This document shows positions 1-7,136 of a DNA stretch of 55,906 bases, piece by piece. The first letter of the stretch is position 1; each line of letters opens with the position of its first letter. The DNA lies in the IMG/VR virus record IMGVR_UViG_3300031552_000006, positions 1 through 55,906 of that record; one strand, written 5' to 3'. The notes below the pieces were generated by a model. The model saw only the letters and a list, made by a program, of their open reading frames with translations. It was not told where the DNA came from and did not search any database. The position numbers and the translations under genes were made by a program. The stretch is from a virus.

Positions 1-127
1 GAATATCTATTACTGTATCAATTAATTTTTTTACCGTTATTGATGCCATGGCTTAAGCTTCAAATAATCTGTTTATCCGCAAAGAAATTGCTTCATTTCT
101 ATAAGTTTCGGGGGATTTCCGGTTATC
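1..127. repeat. Direct terminal repeat, left copy
   Basis: Bases 1-127 are identical to bases 55780-55906, so the contig closes on itself. The repeat carries the first 16 codons of the head-tail adaptor gene (minus strand, start at 49) and the 3' end of the gene at 53-577, so both genes are complete only when the circle is closed. A repeat of exactly 127 bp equals a common assembler k-mer and is more likely an assembly mark of a circular or circularly permuted genome than a physical terminal repeat. Confidence 0.95.
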
Positions 128-577
128 GAGCTTTATTTCTTTCCCAAACTCTATTGCAATATAATCAATGATTTCTTTTGGATCTGTCATTGCCTCTAAC
201 TTTTTGATATCCGGATCTTCGTTTATGATACGCTCTTTTTCTTCCTGAGCCAGTTCTTCCTTAGTTTTATCCTCTTTCTTGATATCTACCCCTTCTTCCT
301 TCAAAGCTTCATCAAGATTCTTCTTTTCCTTCGCCTCGATCTCGGCTTCAAGACTGGCTATCTCAGCAGCCTCAACGCTGATTTTTTTATCGATAGGCTG
401 CGGGGAAGTCTCCTCAAGTTCTTTAAGCCTACGCCTAAGGGCTTTTATTCGAATCTGGGCCTCATCAGGATTATGTTTTATAAAATCTTTGCGGTTAAGC
501 ATTGATTCTGTTCCGGGATGCCTGGGATTAACTATATAGATTCGGCCGGTTTTTGCCTGTCTTACAAATTGTTCCAT
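53..577 (-). CDS. Hypothetical coiled-coil virion-region protein, 174 aa
   Basis: The function is not recognised. The N-terminal 40 residues have a small-domain look (TGRIYIVNPRHPGTE); residues 40-130 are very rich in E and K with heptad-like spacing and are probably a coiled coil. It lies between the capsid-side gene (630-1151) and the head-tail adaptor gene (start 55828, reached across the circle junction), so a head-assembly or head-tail role is likely by position only. The ATG at 577 has an AGGAGAG site. The TAA stop at 53-55 sits just before the adaptor ATG. Confidence 0.8.
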   Translation of the reverse strand: MEQFVRQAKTGRIYIVNPRHPGTESMLNRKDFIKHNPDEAQIRIKALRRRLKELEETSPQPIDKKISVEAAEIASLEAEIEAKEKKNLDEALKEEGVDIKKEDKTKEELAQEEKERIINEDPDIKKLEAMTDPKEIIDYIAIEFGKEIKLDNRKSPETYRNEAISLRINRLFEA

Positions 578-590
578 TTTACTCTCCTGA

Positions 591-612
591 AAGGCGGGAT
601 ATCACCCGCCTT
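591..612 (-). terminator. Intergenic hairpin between capsid-region genes
   Basis: A perfect 8-bp stem (591-598 with 605-612, AAGGCGGG/CCCGCCTT) and a 6-nt loop separate two late genes. The T-run is good on the plus strand but short on the coding (minus) strand, so it is more likely an mRNA stabiliser or partial terminator than a full stop. Confidence 0.55.
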
Positions 613-629
613 TTTAATTTGTATTTATA

Positions 630-1151
630 CTATGATATTGCGGAAACCATCGCTCCACGAACCCAGAAATCTACCACCGACGTATCAGTGGCATGATTAA
701 AGAGAACGCAGATGTTCCCATCAGTTATGAAAAGCTCTCCGATCTTGTTATCGGTTCCACCCGCATCCGCGTCACCGGTTCCAAGCAGAACGCCCGCAGT
801 TTCTATAGATCCTGCATCTTCCCATAAATTATCAACGGCTGAAAGACCATGCGTTGAAGTGGCTGAATTTAGACCGATATCAATAGTACAGGTAGCCCCT
901 TCACCGGTTACGACATAATATTCTACGCCATAAACGATAAAACCTTTTGGGATTTGAAAAAGTTCCAGCTTATCTGCTGCACCAAATCCTGTTGAAGCAA
1001 GCTTTACTGCGGTGGTTTCGTCAGTTATATTTGCGAGCTTTTTATTCGCGATCAGGTCCGGAACGTTGAGCCTTCTTTTAAATGGAGGCGCGTCAGAACC
1101 TTTGTATGGTATGCCGGCTCCTTCCTGGTAAAATTTATATGTATCTGCCAT
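630..1151 (-). CDS. Probable capsid decoration or head protein, 173 aa
   Basis: The gene lies immediately downstream of the major capsid gene in the late operon, the usual place for a decoration or head-stabilising protein. The sequence is beta-rich, with many G, T, A and D residues and the look of a small virion jelly-roll (IPKGFIVYGVEYYVVTGEG), but I do not recognise a named family. The start at 1151 (MADTYKFYQ) is chosen because AAAGGAGG lies 6 nt upstream. A longer reading to 1190 would begin inside a hairpin and lacks a ribosome binding site. Confidence 0.75.
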   Translation of the reverse strand: MADTYKFYQEGAGIPYKGSDAPPFKRRLNVPDLIANKKLANITDETTAVKLASTGFGAADKLELFQIPKGFIVYGVEYYVVTGEGATCTIDIGLNSATSTHGLSAVDNLWEDAGSIETAGVLLGTGDADAGGTDNKIGELFITDGNICVLFNHATDTSVVDFWVRGAMVSAIS

Positions 1152-1168
1152 TTGTCCTCCTTTCGAGG

Positions 1169-1190
1169 ATGGAGGCCCTAGAGCCTCCAT
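1169..1190 (-). terminator. Intergenic hairpin after the capsid gene
   Basis: An 8-bp perfect stem (1169-1176 with 1183-1190, ATGGAGGC/GCCTCCAT) and a 6-nt loop sit between the capsid stop and the next ribosome binding site. No U-tract follows on the minus strand. It resembles the hairpin at 591-612 in size and placement, which suggests a role in setting relative levels of capsid-region proteins. Confidence 0.45.
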
Positions 1191-1223
1191 AAAATGTGTT
1201 AATCAACCGGTATTAAGGTTCCC

Positions 1224-2144
1224 TTAACCTTTTCTGATATAAAGATCGATCAGAGATCCGCCTTTAAGGACCTGATAACCATAAACGTTGAGTCCTCTTA
1301 CAAGGGTCCCGAAGGTTCGGGATGTACGCAGGCTTTCCATATTTGTCATCTGAGATGCAAAGCTGAGTGCCGATTTATGGCCCACAAGCGCATGATAGGC
1401 CCTATAACTGCCATCCGTGACATAATACAGAAGATTCGACTCATAAAGAGTTAAGTCTGCTATCATACCTATCCGACCATTACGCATAATACTGGTCCCG
1501 TCACCGGCCAGGGATGCATCTTTCAGGTCTGATTTCATGATCATACCCGCCATCCATTCAGGTATAACACCCCATCTATTCTGTTTCGGAACATTCTGTT
1601 CAGAAAGACCGGTTCTGCAATCAACCAGAACATCAAGTACAGACGCCTTGGTAATTGGGAGAGGTGTCCCAGTTACTCCAAAGTTAAGGTCTCCGCTTAT
1701 TTTACCAGCTGTAAGACCCGCATTATAGGTATCTGCGTCGGCATAAATATCGGCCAGGATTTCGGTATCAATAAAAATACCCATTTGCTGACCTGCATCA
1801 TCCGAAAATTTATCCATCAGGGGAAGATCGGATTGATGTTTATCAATGTCATCACAGATAAAGTTAAAATAGTTTGCCTGGTCAATGGTAAGTTCTACCA
1901 TCGGGCTATCAGGATGCTCTATTTCAAGATCCTGATTCTTTTTATACTTCCTGATAGTAATATCAGGAACGGTCCGGATATTGACCTTATCACCCTTGGT
2001 TTTTATTTCACCCTCATACTCGGTATTGGAAATAGCCGCGAGCACTGTTGTGGCATAAAATTTGATCAGTATATTACCTGACCATATTTCGGGGATAAAA
2101 TTTCCGCTATACTGAGGGGTCCCTGCCGCTACTGGAACTGCCAT
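1224..2144 (-). CDS. Major capsid protein, 306 aa
   Basis: This is the expected capsid position (scaffold upstream, decoration-like protein downstream) and length for a coat protein of podoviruses. The sequence opens as many N4gp56/P22-like coat proteins do (FIPEIWSGNILIKFYA near residue 15), then has a charged beta-hairpin region and the segment QANYFNFICDDIDKHQSD near residue 90. It should form the icosahedral shell around the scaffold. The ATG at 2144 is chosen over a TTG at 2150 because AAGGAGG is 7 nt from the ATG and only 1 nt from the TTG. Exact coat family is inferred. Confidence 0.88.
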   Translation of the reverse strand: MAVPVAAGTPQYSGNFIPEIWSGNILIKFYATTVLAAISNTEYEGEIKTKGDKVNIRTVPDITIRKYKKNQDLEIEHPDSPMVELTIDQANYFNFICDDIDKHQSDLPLMDKFSDDAGQQMGIFIDTEILADIYADADTYNAGLTAGKISGDLNFGVTGTPLPITKASVLDVLVDCRTGLSEQNVPKQNRWGVIPEWMAGMIMKSDLKDASLAGDGTSIMRNGRIGMIADLTLYESNLLYYVTDGSYRAYHALVGHKSALSFASQMTNMESLRTSRTFGTLVRGLNVYGYQVLKGGSLIDLYIRKG

Positions 2145-2194
2145 ATGCAATCCTCCTTATAATTTTATCAGCAAGGGAGACAGGTCAATTTTCA

Positions 2195-3214
2195 TCATGC
2201 CAGTCCTTTCCTTACTGTTTCGTTGAAATATTTCTGAATCTTATCGAATTGTTTTTTTGTGATTTTCCCGAGTGCCATTTTTTTACATGCCGTAGCATAT
2301 TGCGTTCGGGTCACAATTGGGGTATCTTTGGTTTCAATCTTTTCCTCTCCCGTTCCACTTAGGTCGGGTAAAATCTCATCTTCCATCCTGGGTTTGGAAA
2401 GAGGCGCTGCTACTTTGTACCCGGTAGTTTTAATGAACAGATTGAAAATTCTTGCTGCCCTGATCGCATCCAGGTTCATACCATAATGGAATATATCGTC
2501 ATTTAGGTCAGGATTTTCAAGTAACCAGTTTTTGAAAAGGGGATCTAGATTGATTTGTTCCCATGCAGGATTTACCAATCTCGACATATCAGATTTGAAA
2601 TCTCTTAATCTAATATTATTCGAATCTTCCTCAAGCTTAGAACTGGTTGATACCTGATCTGCTCTGAGCTTTTCATTCTCGTCTACAAGGCTATTGACCA
2701 TATTTGCAATATCGACGATCTCATCGCCATAATCAGTAAACTTTTCAGGGTCTAATCTGTTTACCTTTCCTTTCTGGGTCGATGCTCCTGGGTCGTCTTC
2801 TTCCTGGCTTCCCTTAAATGCGCCTCGTTCAATTATCATATTCAAATTATCGATAACTTTTCTAAGACTTTTTATTTCTCCAAGTAGTTCATCTTCCCTT
2901 GCCTGGGCCTCACGTTTGTGCTTATCAAACATGCCCTGTAAAACAGATTCTCTCTGTTCATCCGGTTTTTTTGTTTCTGTTGGCTTATCAGGTTCTTTGG
3001 CTGGCTCATCTTCAGCAAGAATGGCTTCGATGTCCAGATCATCAGTATCATCACTTTCGGGCTTATCAATAATCTCTTTTTTCTCCGGATCCTGAATATC
3101 TTCCGGTTTTCCCTCGGCAAACTCTTTCTGCCTTGTCTTGGCAAGATTGCCTTGCATCAATACTGCTGTTGGTATCCCTGATAAATTGTTCCTTTCCATT
3201 ACGTTACCTTCCAT
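2195..3214 (-). CDS. Capsid scaffold protein, 339 aa
   Basis: The protein lies just upstream of the capsid gene and has the composition of a scaffold: a strongly acidic N-terminal third (runs of D and E around residues 45-75), a long coiled-coil middle, and a basic, helical C-terminus that could bind coat protein. It is predicted to guide procapsid assembly and then leave. The start at 3214 (MEGNVMERNN) has AAGGAGG 7 nt upstream. The open frame continues upstream to 3316, but that part overlaps a hairpin and is probably leader. No protease motif was seen. Confidence 0.8.
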   Translation of the reverse strand: MEGNVMERNNLSGIPTAVLMQGNLAKTRQKEFAEGKPEDIQDPEKKEIIDKPESDDTDDLDIEAILAEDEPAKEPDKPTETKKPDEQRESVLQGMFDKHKREAQAREDELLGEIKSLRKVIDNLNMIIERGAFKGSQEEDDPGASTQKGKVNRLDPEKFTDYGDEIVDIANMVNSLVDENEKLRADQVSTSSKLEEDSNNIRLRDFKSDMSRLVNPAWEQINLDPLFKNWLLENPDLNDDIFHYGMNLDAIRAARIFNLFIKTTGYKVAAPLSKPRMEDEILPDLSGTGEEKIETKDTPIVTRTQYATACKKMALGKITKKQFDKIQKYFNETVRKGLA

Positions 3215-3308
3215 GTGGTAACCTCCTTTGTGCGATCCCTCCCGGGTATTCGCTGTCTTATCCCCGGAATCCTGCTCATAGCCGGTTGTTTCCAGGTGAC
3301 AAAAATAA

Positions 3309-3357
3309 AAAGCCAAGCCGAAAACATGATATTACTCATATTTCCAGACTTGGCTTT
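3309..3357 (-). terminator. Hairpin plus U-run in the scaffold-capsid leader
   Basis: A 9-bp perfect inverted repeat (3309-3317 with 3349-3357, AAAGCCAAG/CTTGGCTTT) has a 31-nt loop and, on the minus strand, is followed by CTTTTTATTTTT. It lies between the promoter at 3437-3466 and the scaffold start, so it could act as an attenuator or terminate transcripts from upstream late genes. Confidence 0.5.
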
Positions 3358-3436
3358 GTGAGCGGGGTCTGCTTCCCTTATTCGAGGCTTTATAGCTTGG
3401 AATTAAGGGGTATATATTAAATCATTAATTTTGCAT

Positions 3437-3466
3437 ATGATAAGCAAATATTTTAAGTTTTATCAA
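3437..3466 (-). promoter_or_regulatory. Candidate promoter for scaffold-capsid genes
   Basis: On the minus strand TTGATA (3461-3466) and TATCAT (3437-3442) are separated by 18 bp; each matches the sigma70 consensus at five of six positions. Transcription would start near 3430 and give a leader of about 215 nt before the scaffold start. This 196-bp gap (3317-3512) contains no convincing gene. Confidence 0.45.
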
Positions 3467-3512
3467 CTTCTTTTTATAAACCCGAAAGATTCTATTGCTA
3501 CCGCTACGTCTC

Positions 3513-3971
3513 TTACTGATAATTATAACGAACCAAATATTGAATATTGGTCGGAATAATAAGGCCTGAAGCTTTTTTCTTACCCCCTTTAATTCTAAGG
3601 GGTTCGGAGATCCAGTACGCGATCTCGTTATGATGATAGAAATAAATTCCGGACTTCCAGAAATTTTCTCCAGGGTATCGTCGTCGCTCCACTTTCACAT
3701 CAGCTTTTTTCATTTCTTTATCGATAAGTTTTTCAAGAAATGCTTTCTGGCGCCGATTTGGATATTTTTTCATCATTGAAAGCTGATCGATCCCAAGCTT
3801 TGAAAGGCATGCATTCGTTAAAGTTCCCATAAAAAACATAGCATCTTTTTCATGATCGAACCATTTCTCTTTAAGTTTCTGGTGAACAAGTTTAAGGTTG
3901 TCAATATCCCTGGCTTTAATGTCTTCCAGGTACATATGTTCGGTTGCGTCGCGCCGGAAGTCTTCTGCCAT
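3513..3971 (-). CDS. Hypothetical protein, 152 aa
   Basis: No family recognised. The protein is basic and mostly helical in its first 90 residues, then ends with an aromatic-rich beta-like segment (YFYHHNEIAYWISEPLRI). Its ATG overlaps the TAA of the upstream gene by one base (TAATG), so the two are translationally coupled and may act together. The position between the triple-repeat protein and the scaffold suggests a morphogenesis or virion-associated role, by context only. Confidence 0.75.
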   Translation of the reverse strand: MAEDFRRDATEHMYLEDIKARDIDNLKLVHQKLKEKWFDHEKDAMFFMGTLTNACLSKLGIDQLSMMKKYPNRRQKAFLEKLIDKEMKKADVKVERRRYPGENFWKSGIYFYHHNEIAYWISEPLRIKGGKKKASGLIIPTNIQYLVRYNYQ

Positions 3972-4525
3972 TATGCCTCTCCCATATCAACATCATAAAT
4001 AAGTTTGCCCATAAATTTAATGGTTCGATACCTACCATTAGAATTATTTATCCTGTATGCAACATTGTCACCAATTTGAACTCCCCGATCGGGATCAGCG
4101 GTATGGGCCGCTATACTAAAAACAAAATTATGTTCGACGAGCGGGTCACGGACTTCATCCGGTATTTTTCTGAGTTCTGGTTGCCCAGATTGAGGATTGG
4201 GAACGATTAAGCCAAGCAATTCAATCCTGCGTCTCATGCGTCCTAAGACCTGAGATACTTTATACCCAAACCCATTAACACCAAAAATCATGTCTTTTAC
4301 AGCCAAAGGGTCTTCATAGCCTGGTCTAATCTTTATAATTCTGCGTGGAATTTTAACCGGTTTTCGATCAGAAGAAAAGGTCTCTGGCTCTTCTTCCTTA
4401 GAATCAAGAATAGCTTTGGCCTTAGAGCATATTTCTGCGGCAGCCCTTTTTGCTTCTTCATCATCTGACCATTTGGTAACTTCCTTTACTGCAAGATTTT
4501 TATTTTCTAATTCTGGTTTATTCAT
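3971..4525 (-). CDS. Hypothetical protein, 184 aa
   Basis: No family recognised. The N-terminal 65 residues are charged and helical; the C-terminal half looks like a small beta barrel (QIGDNVAYRINN followed by GRYRTIKFMGKLIY). The ATG at 4525 overlaps the TGA of a small upstream gene by 4 bases (ATGA) and the 3' end overlaps the next ATG by one base. It has an AGGAGA site. Confidence 0.75.
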   Translation of the reverse strand: MNKPELENKNLAVKEVTKWSDDEEAKRAAAEICSKAKAILDSKEEEPETFSSDRKPVKIPRRIIKIRPGYEDPLAVKDMIFGVNGFGYKVSQVLGRMRRRIELLGLIVPNPQSGQPELRKIPDEVRDPLVEHNFVFSIAAHTADPDRGVQIGDNVAYRINNSNGRYRTIKFMGKLIYDVDMGEA

Positions 4526-4635
4526 GTTACTGGTTCTCCTTTTTTTACTTTTTCCAATATGTGGATCGCGTATTTAAAAATTCTGATAAATGCGTTCACT
4601 AATATTTTTGTATCAGTATTCAAAATTTTTTCCAA
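4522..4635 (-). CDS. Small protein, 37 aa, TTG start
   Basis: An open frame begins at TTG (4633-4635), with GGAGG 5 nt upstream, and ends in a TGA that overlaps the next gene's ATG as ATGA. The product is an amphipathic, lysine-rich helix (ILVNAFIRIFKYAIHILEKV). The good ribosome binding site and the coupling to the next gene are the evidence. The function is unknown. Confidence 0.45.
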   Translation of the reverse strand: MEKILNTDTKILVNAFIRIFKYAIHILEKVKKGEPVT

Positions 4636-4654
4636 TTATTCCTCCATTTTTATA

Positions 4655-4746
4655 GGGGTCCCCGGGGAAAAAGTACGGGACGCTACCGTAGGAAAAATCC
4701 CCGGGGAAGGGCCGCGCGATCTAGGAGAGGAGAGGGACGCGACCCG
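4655..4746. other. GC-rich palindromic intergenic element
   Basis: In an AT-rich genome this gap holds two copies of CCCCGGGG (4660-4667 and 4699-4706) around a TACGG/CCGTA hairpin (4674-4678 with 4686-4690), each joined by A/T-rich 5-mers, so the whole 47 bp can fold on itself. A purine-rich stretch (ctaggagaggagaggg) and a short CGCGACCCG tract follow. No gene fits. It could be a terminator, a packaging or replication signal, or a recombination scar. Confidence 0.5.
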
Positions 4747-4751
4747 ATTTT

Positions 4752-5756
4752 TTAATAAGCCCTGAGAACTACACACCAGATCTTATGTGCCGTACTTGGA
4801 TCAGCCGACATTGTTACTGTAACAGTATTTGCCGCGCTTACCGCTGCCGAAACTATCGTATCCGTATCATTTGTCCCGGCATAACCGGCAAGGACAACGT
4901 CTCCCGACGTTGCTCCGGTAATAGTAATATCGTTTGTGGCTCCGACCGCGGCCGTTGTCGTATGAACTGCCGCGCCCACGATATAATGAGAGGGCTGAAA
5001 ATCTCCTTTCGGACGCAATACCATGTAATCGATTGAATGCGTCGCGCCGGGATCCACTGAACAAGTGACGGTTACAGTATTTGCTGTGCAGACTACTTTC
5101 GCGATTACATCGGAATCATCGGTTACACTATAAGATGCAAACGCGATATCAGTGGCCAGGACTCCGGTAACTGTAATTGCTTCAGCGGCAGCCCCTCCCG
5201 TAGTTACATGCGTGCCAGCCGCGACAATATCGAAAGCAGGTAAGCATTTATCCCGCATTACTCCATAAACATATCCGTGAGCTGTACTTGGATCAACTGA
5301 AAGAGTGAGGTCTATTGATCCTTCATTTGCAATAGCTGCAACAATAGTATCGCTATCATTGGATACTTCATGACCTACAACCGCAATATCACTATCCATG
5401 ATAATGCCCTGCAGAGAGATTGATTCAGCAGTATCTGCACCCAAACTCGTTACGGGACCTCCGCCAGTTAAAAATCCATATCCCATAACCGGGCCGAATG
5501 GTCTGAATTTGCATGAAGTGGATGATCCGAGATTGATCCATCTGGGATATTGCCCATAGGCAGCGTCTGTTTTTTCAAATACACAACCAGGCGCAAAGCC
5601 TTTATTTGGCAAATAGGTTACACCATCAGCCGGAATAGATGTACCTGAGCATTCCTTGATATTTCCATTTCTGTCAATTTCAGTTACATGGAGTGCTGCG
5701 TTTCCTATTCCTTCCTTAAAAATTTGTCCAGTGCTAAGCTCTTCAATTCTTGACAT
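4752..5756 (-). CDS. Triple-repeat beta-sandwich virion protein, 334 aa
   Basis: After about 95 unique residues the protein contains three tandem domains of about 80-95 residues, each ending in the pattern TVT(M/C)S(V/A)DP(S/G)(T/A)AH and a VLR or VMR tail (near residues 160, 250 and 325). This is the look of repeated Ig-like or decoration domains exposed on a phage head or fibre. It lies between the portal side and scaffold-capsid genes of the late operon, so a capsid surface protein is likely. GGAGG sits 8 nt from the ATG. The specific family is not recognised. Confidence 0.75.
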   Translation of the reverse strand: MSRIEELSTGQIFKEGIGNAALHVTEIDRNGNIKECSGTSIPADGVTYLPNKGFAPGCVFEKTDAAYGQYPRWINLGSSTSCKFRPFGPVMGYGFLTGGGPVTSLGADTAESISLQGIIMDSDIAVVGHEVSNDSDTIVAAIANEGSIDLTLSVDPSTAHGYVYGVMRDKCLPAFDIVAAGTHVTTGGAAAEAITVTGVLATDIAFASYSVTDDSDVIAKVVCTANTVTVTCSVDPGATHSIDYMVLRPKGDFQPSHYIVGAAVHTTTAAVGATNDITITGATSGDVVLAGYAGTNDTDTIVSAAVSAANTVTVTMSADPSTAHKIWCVVLRAY

Positions 5757-5830
5757 TTTAAAATCCTCCGATTAAAAGTTTATCGCCCAACGCCTGCCAT
5801 TTTCTCCCGATGAGAAATTGCGGAGCGTAC

Positions 5831-6115
5831 CTATTCTGGTTTAAAAGGTGAAACATTTATTCTTCTTGCATCGTCTAAGGCATCCAAAAGTTCTTTAAGT
5901 ACTGTTGCCGCCCCTTGGGCTCGATAAAGGGGTGCCCCGTCATATGTGACACAATAAATTTTTGCCTGGATTTCAGCCCGTTTTATCATTGCTTGCAACG
6001 AAATGAAATCATCATTTTCTTGTATCCTGGAAATTTCAAATATTTCCCGATCATTCTCAGGAAGTTTAACCGTTTTTATCATGACTTGACCCAGTCGCAA
6101 TAGATTCATTAGCAA
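5831..6115 (-). CDS. Hypothetical protein, 94 aa (83 aa from ATG 6082)
   Basis: No family recognised; an alpha/beta small protein. Three starts are possible: TTG 6115, ATG 6109 and ATG 6082 (MIKTVKLPEN). None has a strong ribosome binding site; the last gives the more natural N-terminus. It belongs to the minus-strand late operon. Confidence 0.6.
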   Translation of the reverse strand: MLMNLLRLGQVMIKTVKLPENDREIFEISRIQENDDFISLQAMIKRAEIQAKIYCVTYDGAPLYRAQGAATVLKELLDALDDARRINVSPFKPE

Positions 6116-6141
6116 TACATCGGGTGCACATTAAAACGATT

Positions 6142-6339
6142 TCACCCGCGCCTAAATGTACCATTTTGAGAAACATAGAATTCGTCAGAGTCCGCATATC
6201 TCTCTATTGCGTCCTCAAGATGGCGAATCATCTGTTTCGCTGAATCTTTGGTATAAATTACACCAAGAACATCTTTGTCAGTTTTGTCAGTTTCAGGATT
6301 ACCAGGATTAAATATTAAAGATTTTTTTTCTTCTGTCAT
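6142..6339 (-). CDS. Hypothetical protein, 65 aa
   Basis: No family recognised. An acidic small protein whose ATG has AGAGG 6 nt upstream. It lies at the border of a short plus-strand islet (6369-6971) inside the minus-strand late operon. Confidence 0.6.
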   Translation of the reverse strand: MTEEKKSLIFNPGNPETDKTDKDVLGVIYTKDSAKQMIRHLEDAIERYADSDEFYVSQNGTFRRG

Positions 6340-6368
6340 AATAACCTCTTATTGAAAGGATTAATAAA

Positions 6369-6635
6369 ATTGAATCTAAACATGGCATTGTTTTACATCC
6401 TTCATGGAAAACTGAACTACCAAAATCTATCGATTTCCTCGTGAGAGATGCCCTCTATATTGATTGCATCTCCTACGAAATTGGCAATTATTACATCGAG
6501 ATTGAGGCAATAGAACAAGGACTACAAATGGGCACTGTTCGATTACTAATTCCACATCGATTGATTTCAGCAATTGTCGTTGATCAGAAAACACCAATTG
6601 GTTTTGATTCATCAATTGAGAATAAGGAATCTTAG
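6369..6635 (+). CDS. Plus-strand hypothetical protein, 88 aa, no normal start
   Basis: The plus frame from 6345 to 6635 has the composition of a real protein (IEAIEQGLQMGTVRLL), unlike the arginine- and cysteine-rich opposite frame. It has no ATG, GTG or TTG before an internal GTG at 6441. An ATT at 6369 sits 9 nt after AAAGGA, exactly where the neighbouring gene at 6720 has ATG in a matching context (TTAATAAAA then M-E-S versus I-E-S). Either ATT is used as a start, or the ATG was lost. The function is unknown. Confidence 0.35.
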   Translation: MESKHGIVLHPSWKTELPKSIDFLVRDALYIDCISYEIGNYYIEIEAIEQGLQMGTVRLLIPHRLISAIVVDQKTPIGFDSSIENKES

Positions 6636-6719
6636 AGCCATTTGCGATTGCTGTTCGAGTCCAAACATCTTTTTGAGTATTATCTATTTCCATAATAATT
6701 TATAAAGAGGTTAATAAAA

Positions 6720-6971
6720 ATGGAATCTATTGAACATTCACAACCATATCCATCATTGTCTCATCTCAATCCAGATATAGAGAAATTAAAAATTAACAAA
6801 TATACACAAACATCCAATGACAAATTAGACGACTTCGAGTTCAAAATAAAAGGCCCCCATGGTATTAACGAGGAACAATTTGGGGAGCAATTTGTATACA
6901 CACTTTATTGGAAGCATCCAAAAGATTCAAAAGCTTACTGTCTGTGGAAGTTATGCTGTAAAAACCATTAG
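6720..6971 (+). CDS. Plus-strand hypothetical protein, 83 aa
   Basis: ATG with GAGG 9 nt upstream. Acidic, proline-containing N-terminal half; no family recognised. The last 107 bp overlap the 3' end of the minus-strand gene 6865-7071, so the two genes converge. Its start context resembles that of the gene at 6369, which suggests the two share an origin and entered the late operon together. Confidence 0.4.
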   Translation: MESIEHSQPYPSLSHLNPDIEKLKINKYTQTSNDKLDDFEFKIKGPHGINEEQFGEQFVYTLYWKHPKDSKAYCLWKLCCKNH

Positions 6972-7071
6972 AATCTTTAGTAATAAGTAAGAAATCAACA
7001 TCATTTTCTATACATTTTGGCATTACAGCTTCTAATATTTCGCCATGAGTTTTTTTAAATTCTTTAGACAT
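6865..7071 (-). CDS. Hypothetical protein, 68 aa
   Basis: An ATG with GGAGG 5 nt upstream makes this start certain. The product is a small alpha/beta protein (MSKEFKKTHGEILEAVMPKC), family unknown, just downstream of the portal gene in the late operon. Its tail overlaps the plus-strand gene 6720-6971. Confidence 0.65.
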   Translation of the reverse strand: MSKEFKKTHGEILEAVMPKCIENDVDFLLITKDSNGFYSITSTDSKLLNLLDASNKVCIQIAPQIVPR

Positions 7072-7102
7072 AAAAACCTCCTAACCAAAAGTTCAAGGCG
7101 AT

Positions 7103-7120
7103 CCGGCGAAAGACTGCCGG
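7103..7120 (-). terminator. Intergenic hairpin after the portal gene
   Basis: A 5-bp GC stem (CCGGC/GCCGG, 7103-7107 with 7116-7120) between the portal stop and the next ribosome binding site. There is no U-run, so it is probably an mRNA-processing or stability hairpin. Confidence 0.3.
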
Positions 7121-7136
7121 GCTCCTTAACTTCACG

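Noticed and set aside
1-127. Terminal repeat as a physical direct terminal repeat of the virion DNA
   Set aside because: 127 bp is a typical k-mer length; biological terminal repeats of podoviruses are usually longer and would need coverage evidence.
3133-3420. Plus-strand frame over the scaffold leader
   Set aside because: No ribosome binding site, opposite to the operon, and low-complexity composition.
6427-6693. Minus-strand open frame of 88 codons
   Set aside because: It lacks a ribosome binding site and has a shadow-like composition (R, C, N, Q-rich end); the plus strand reads as the better protein.
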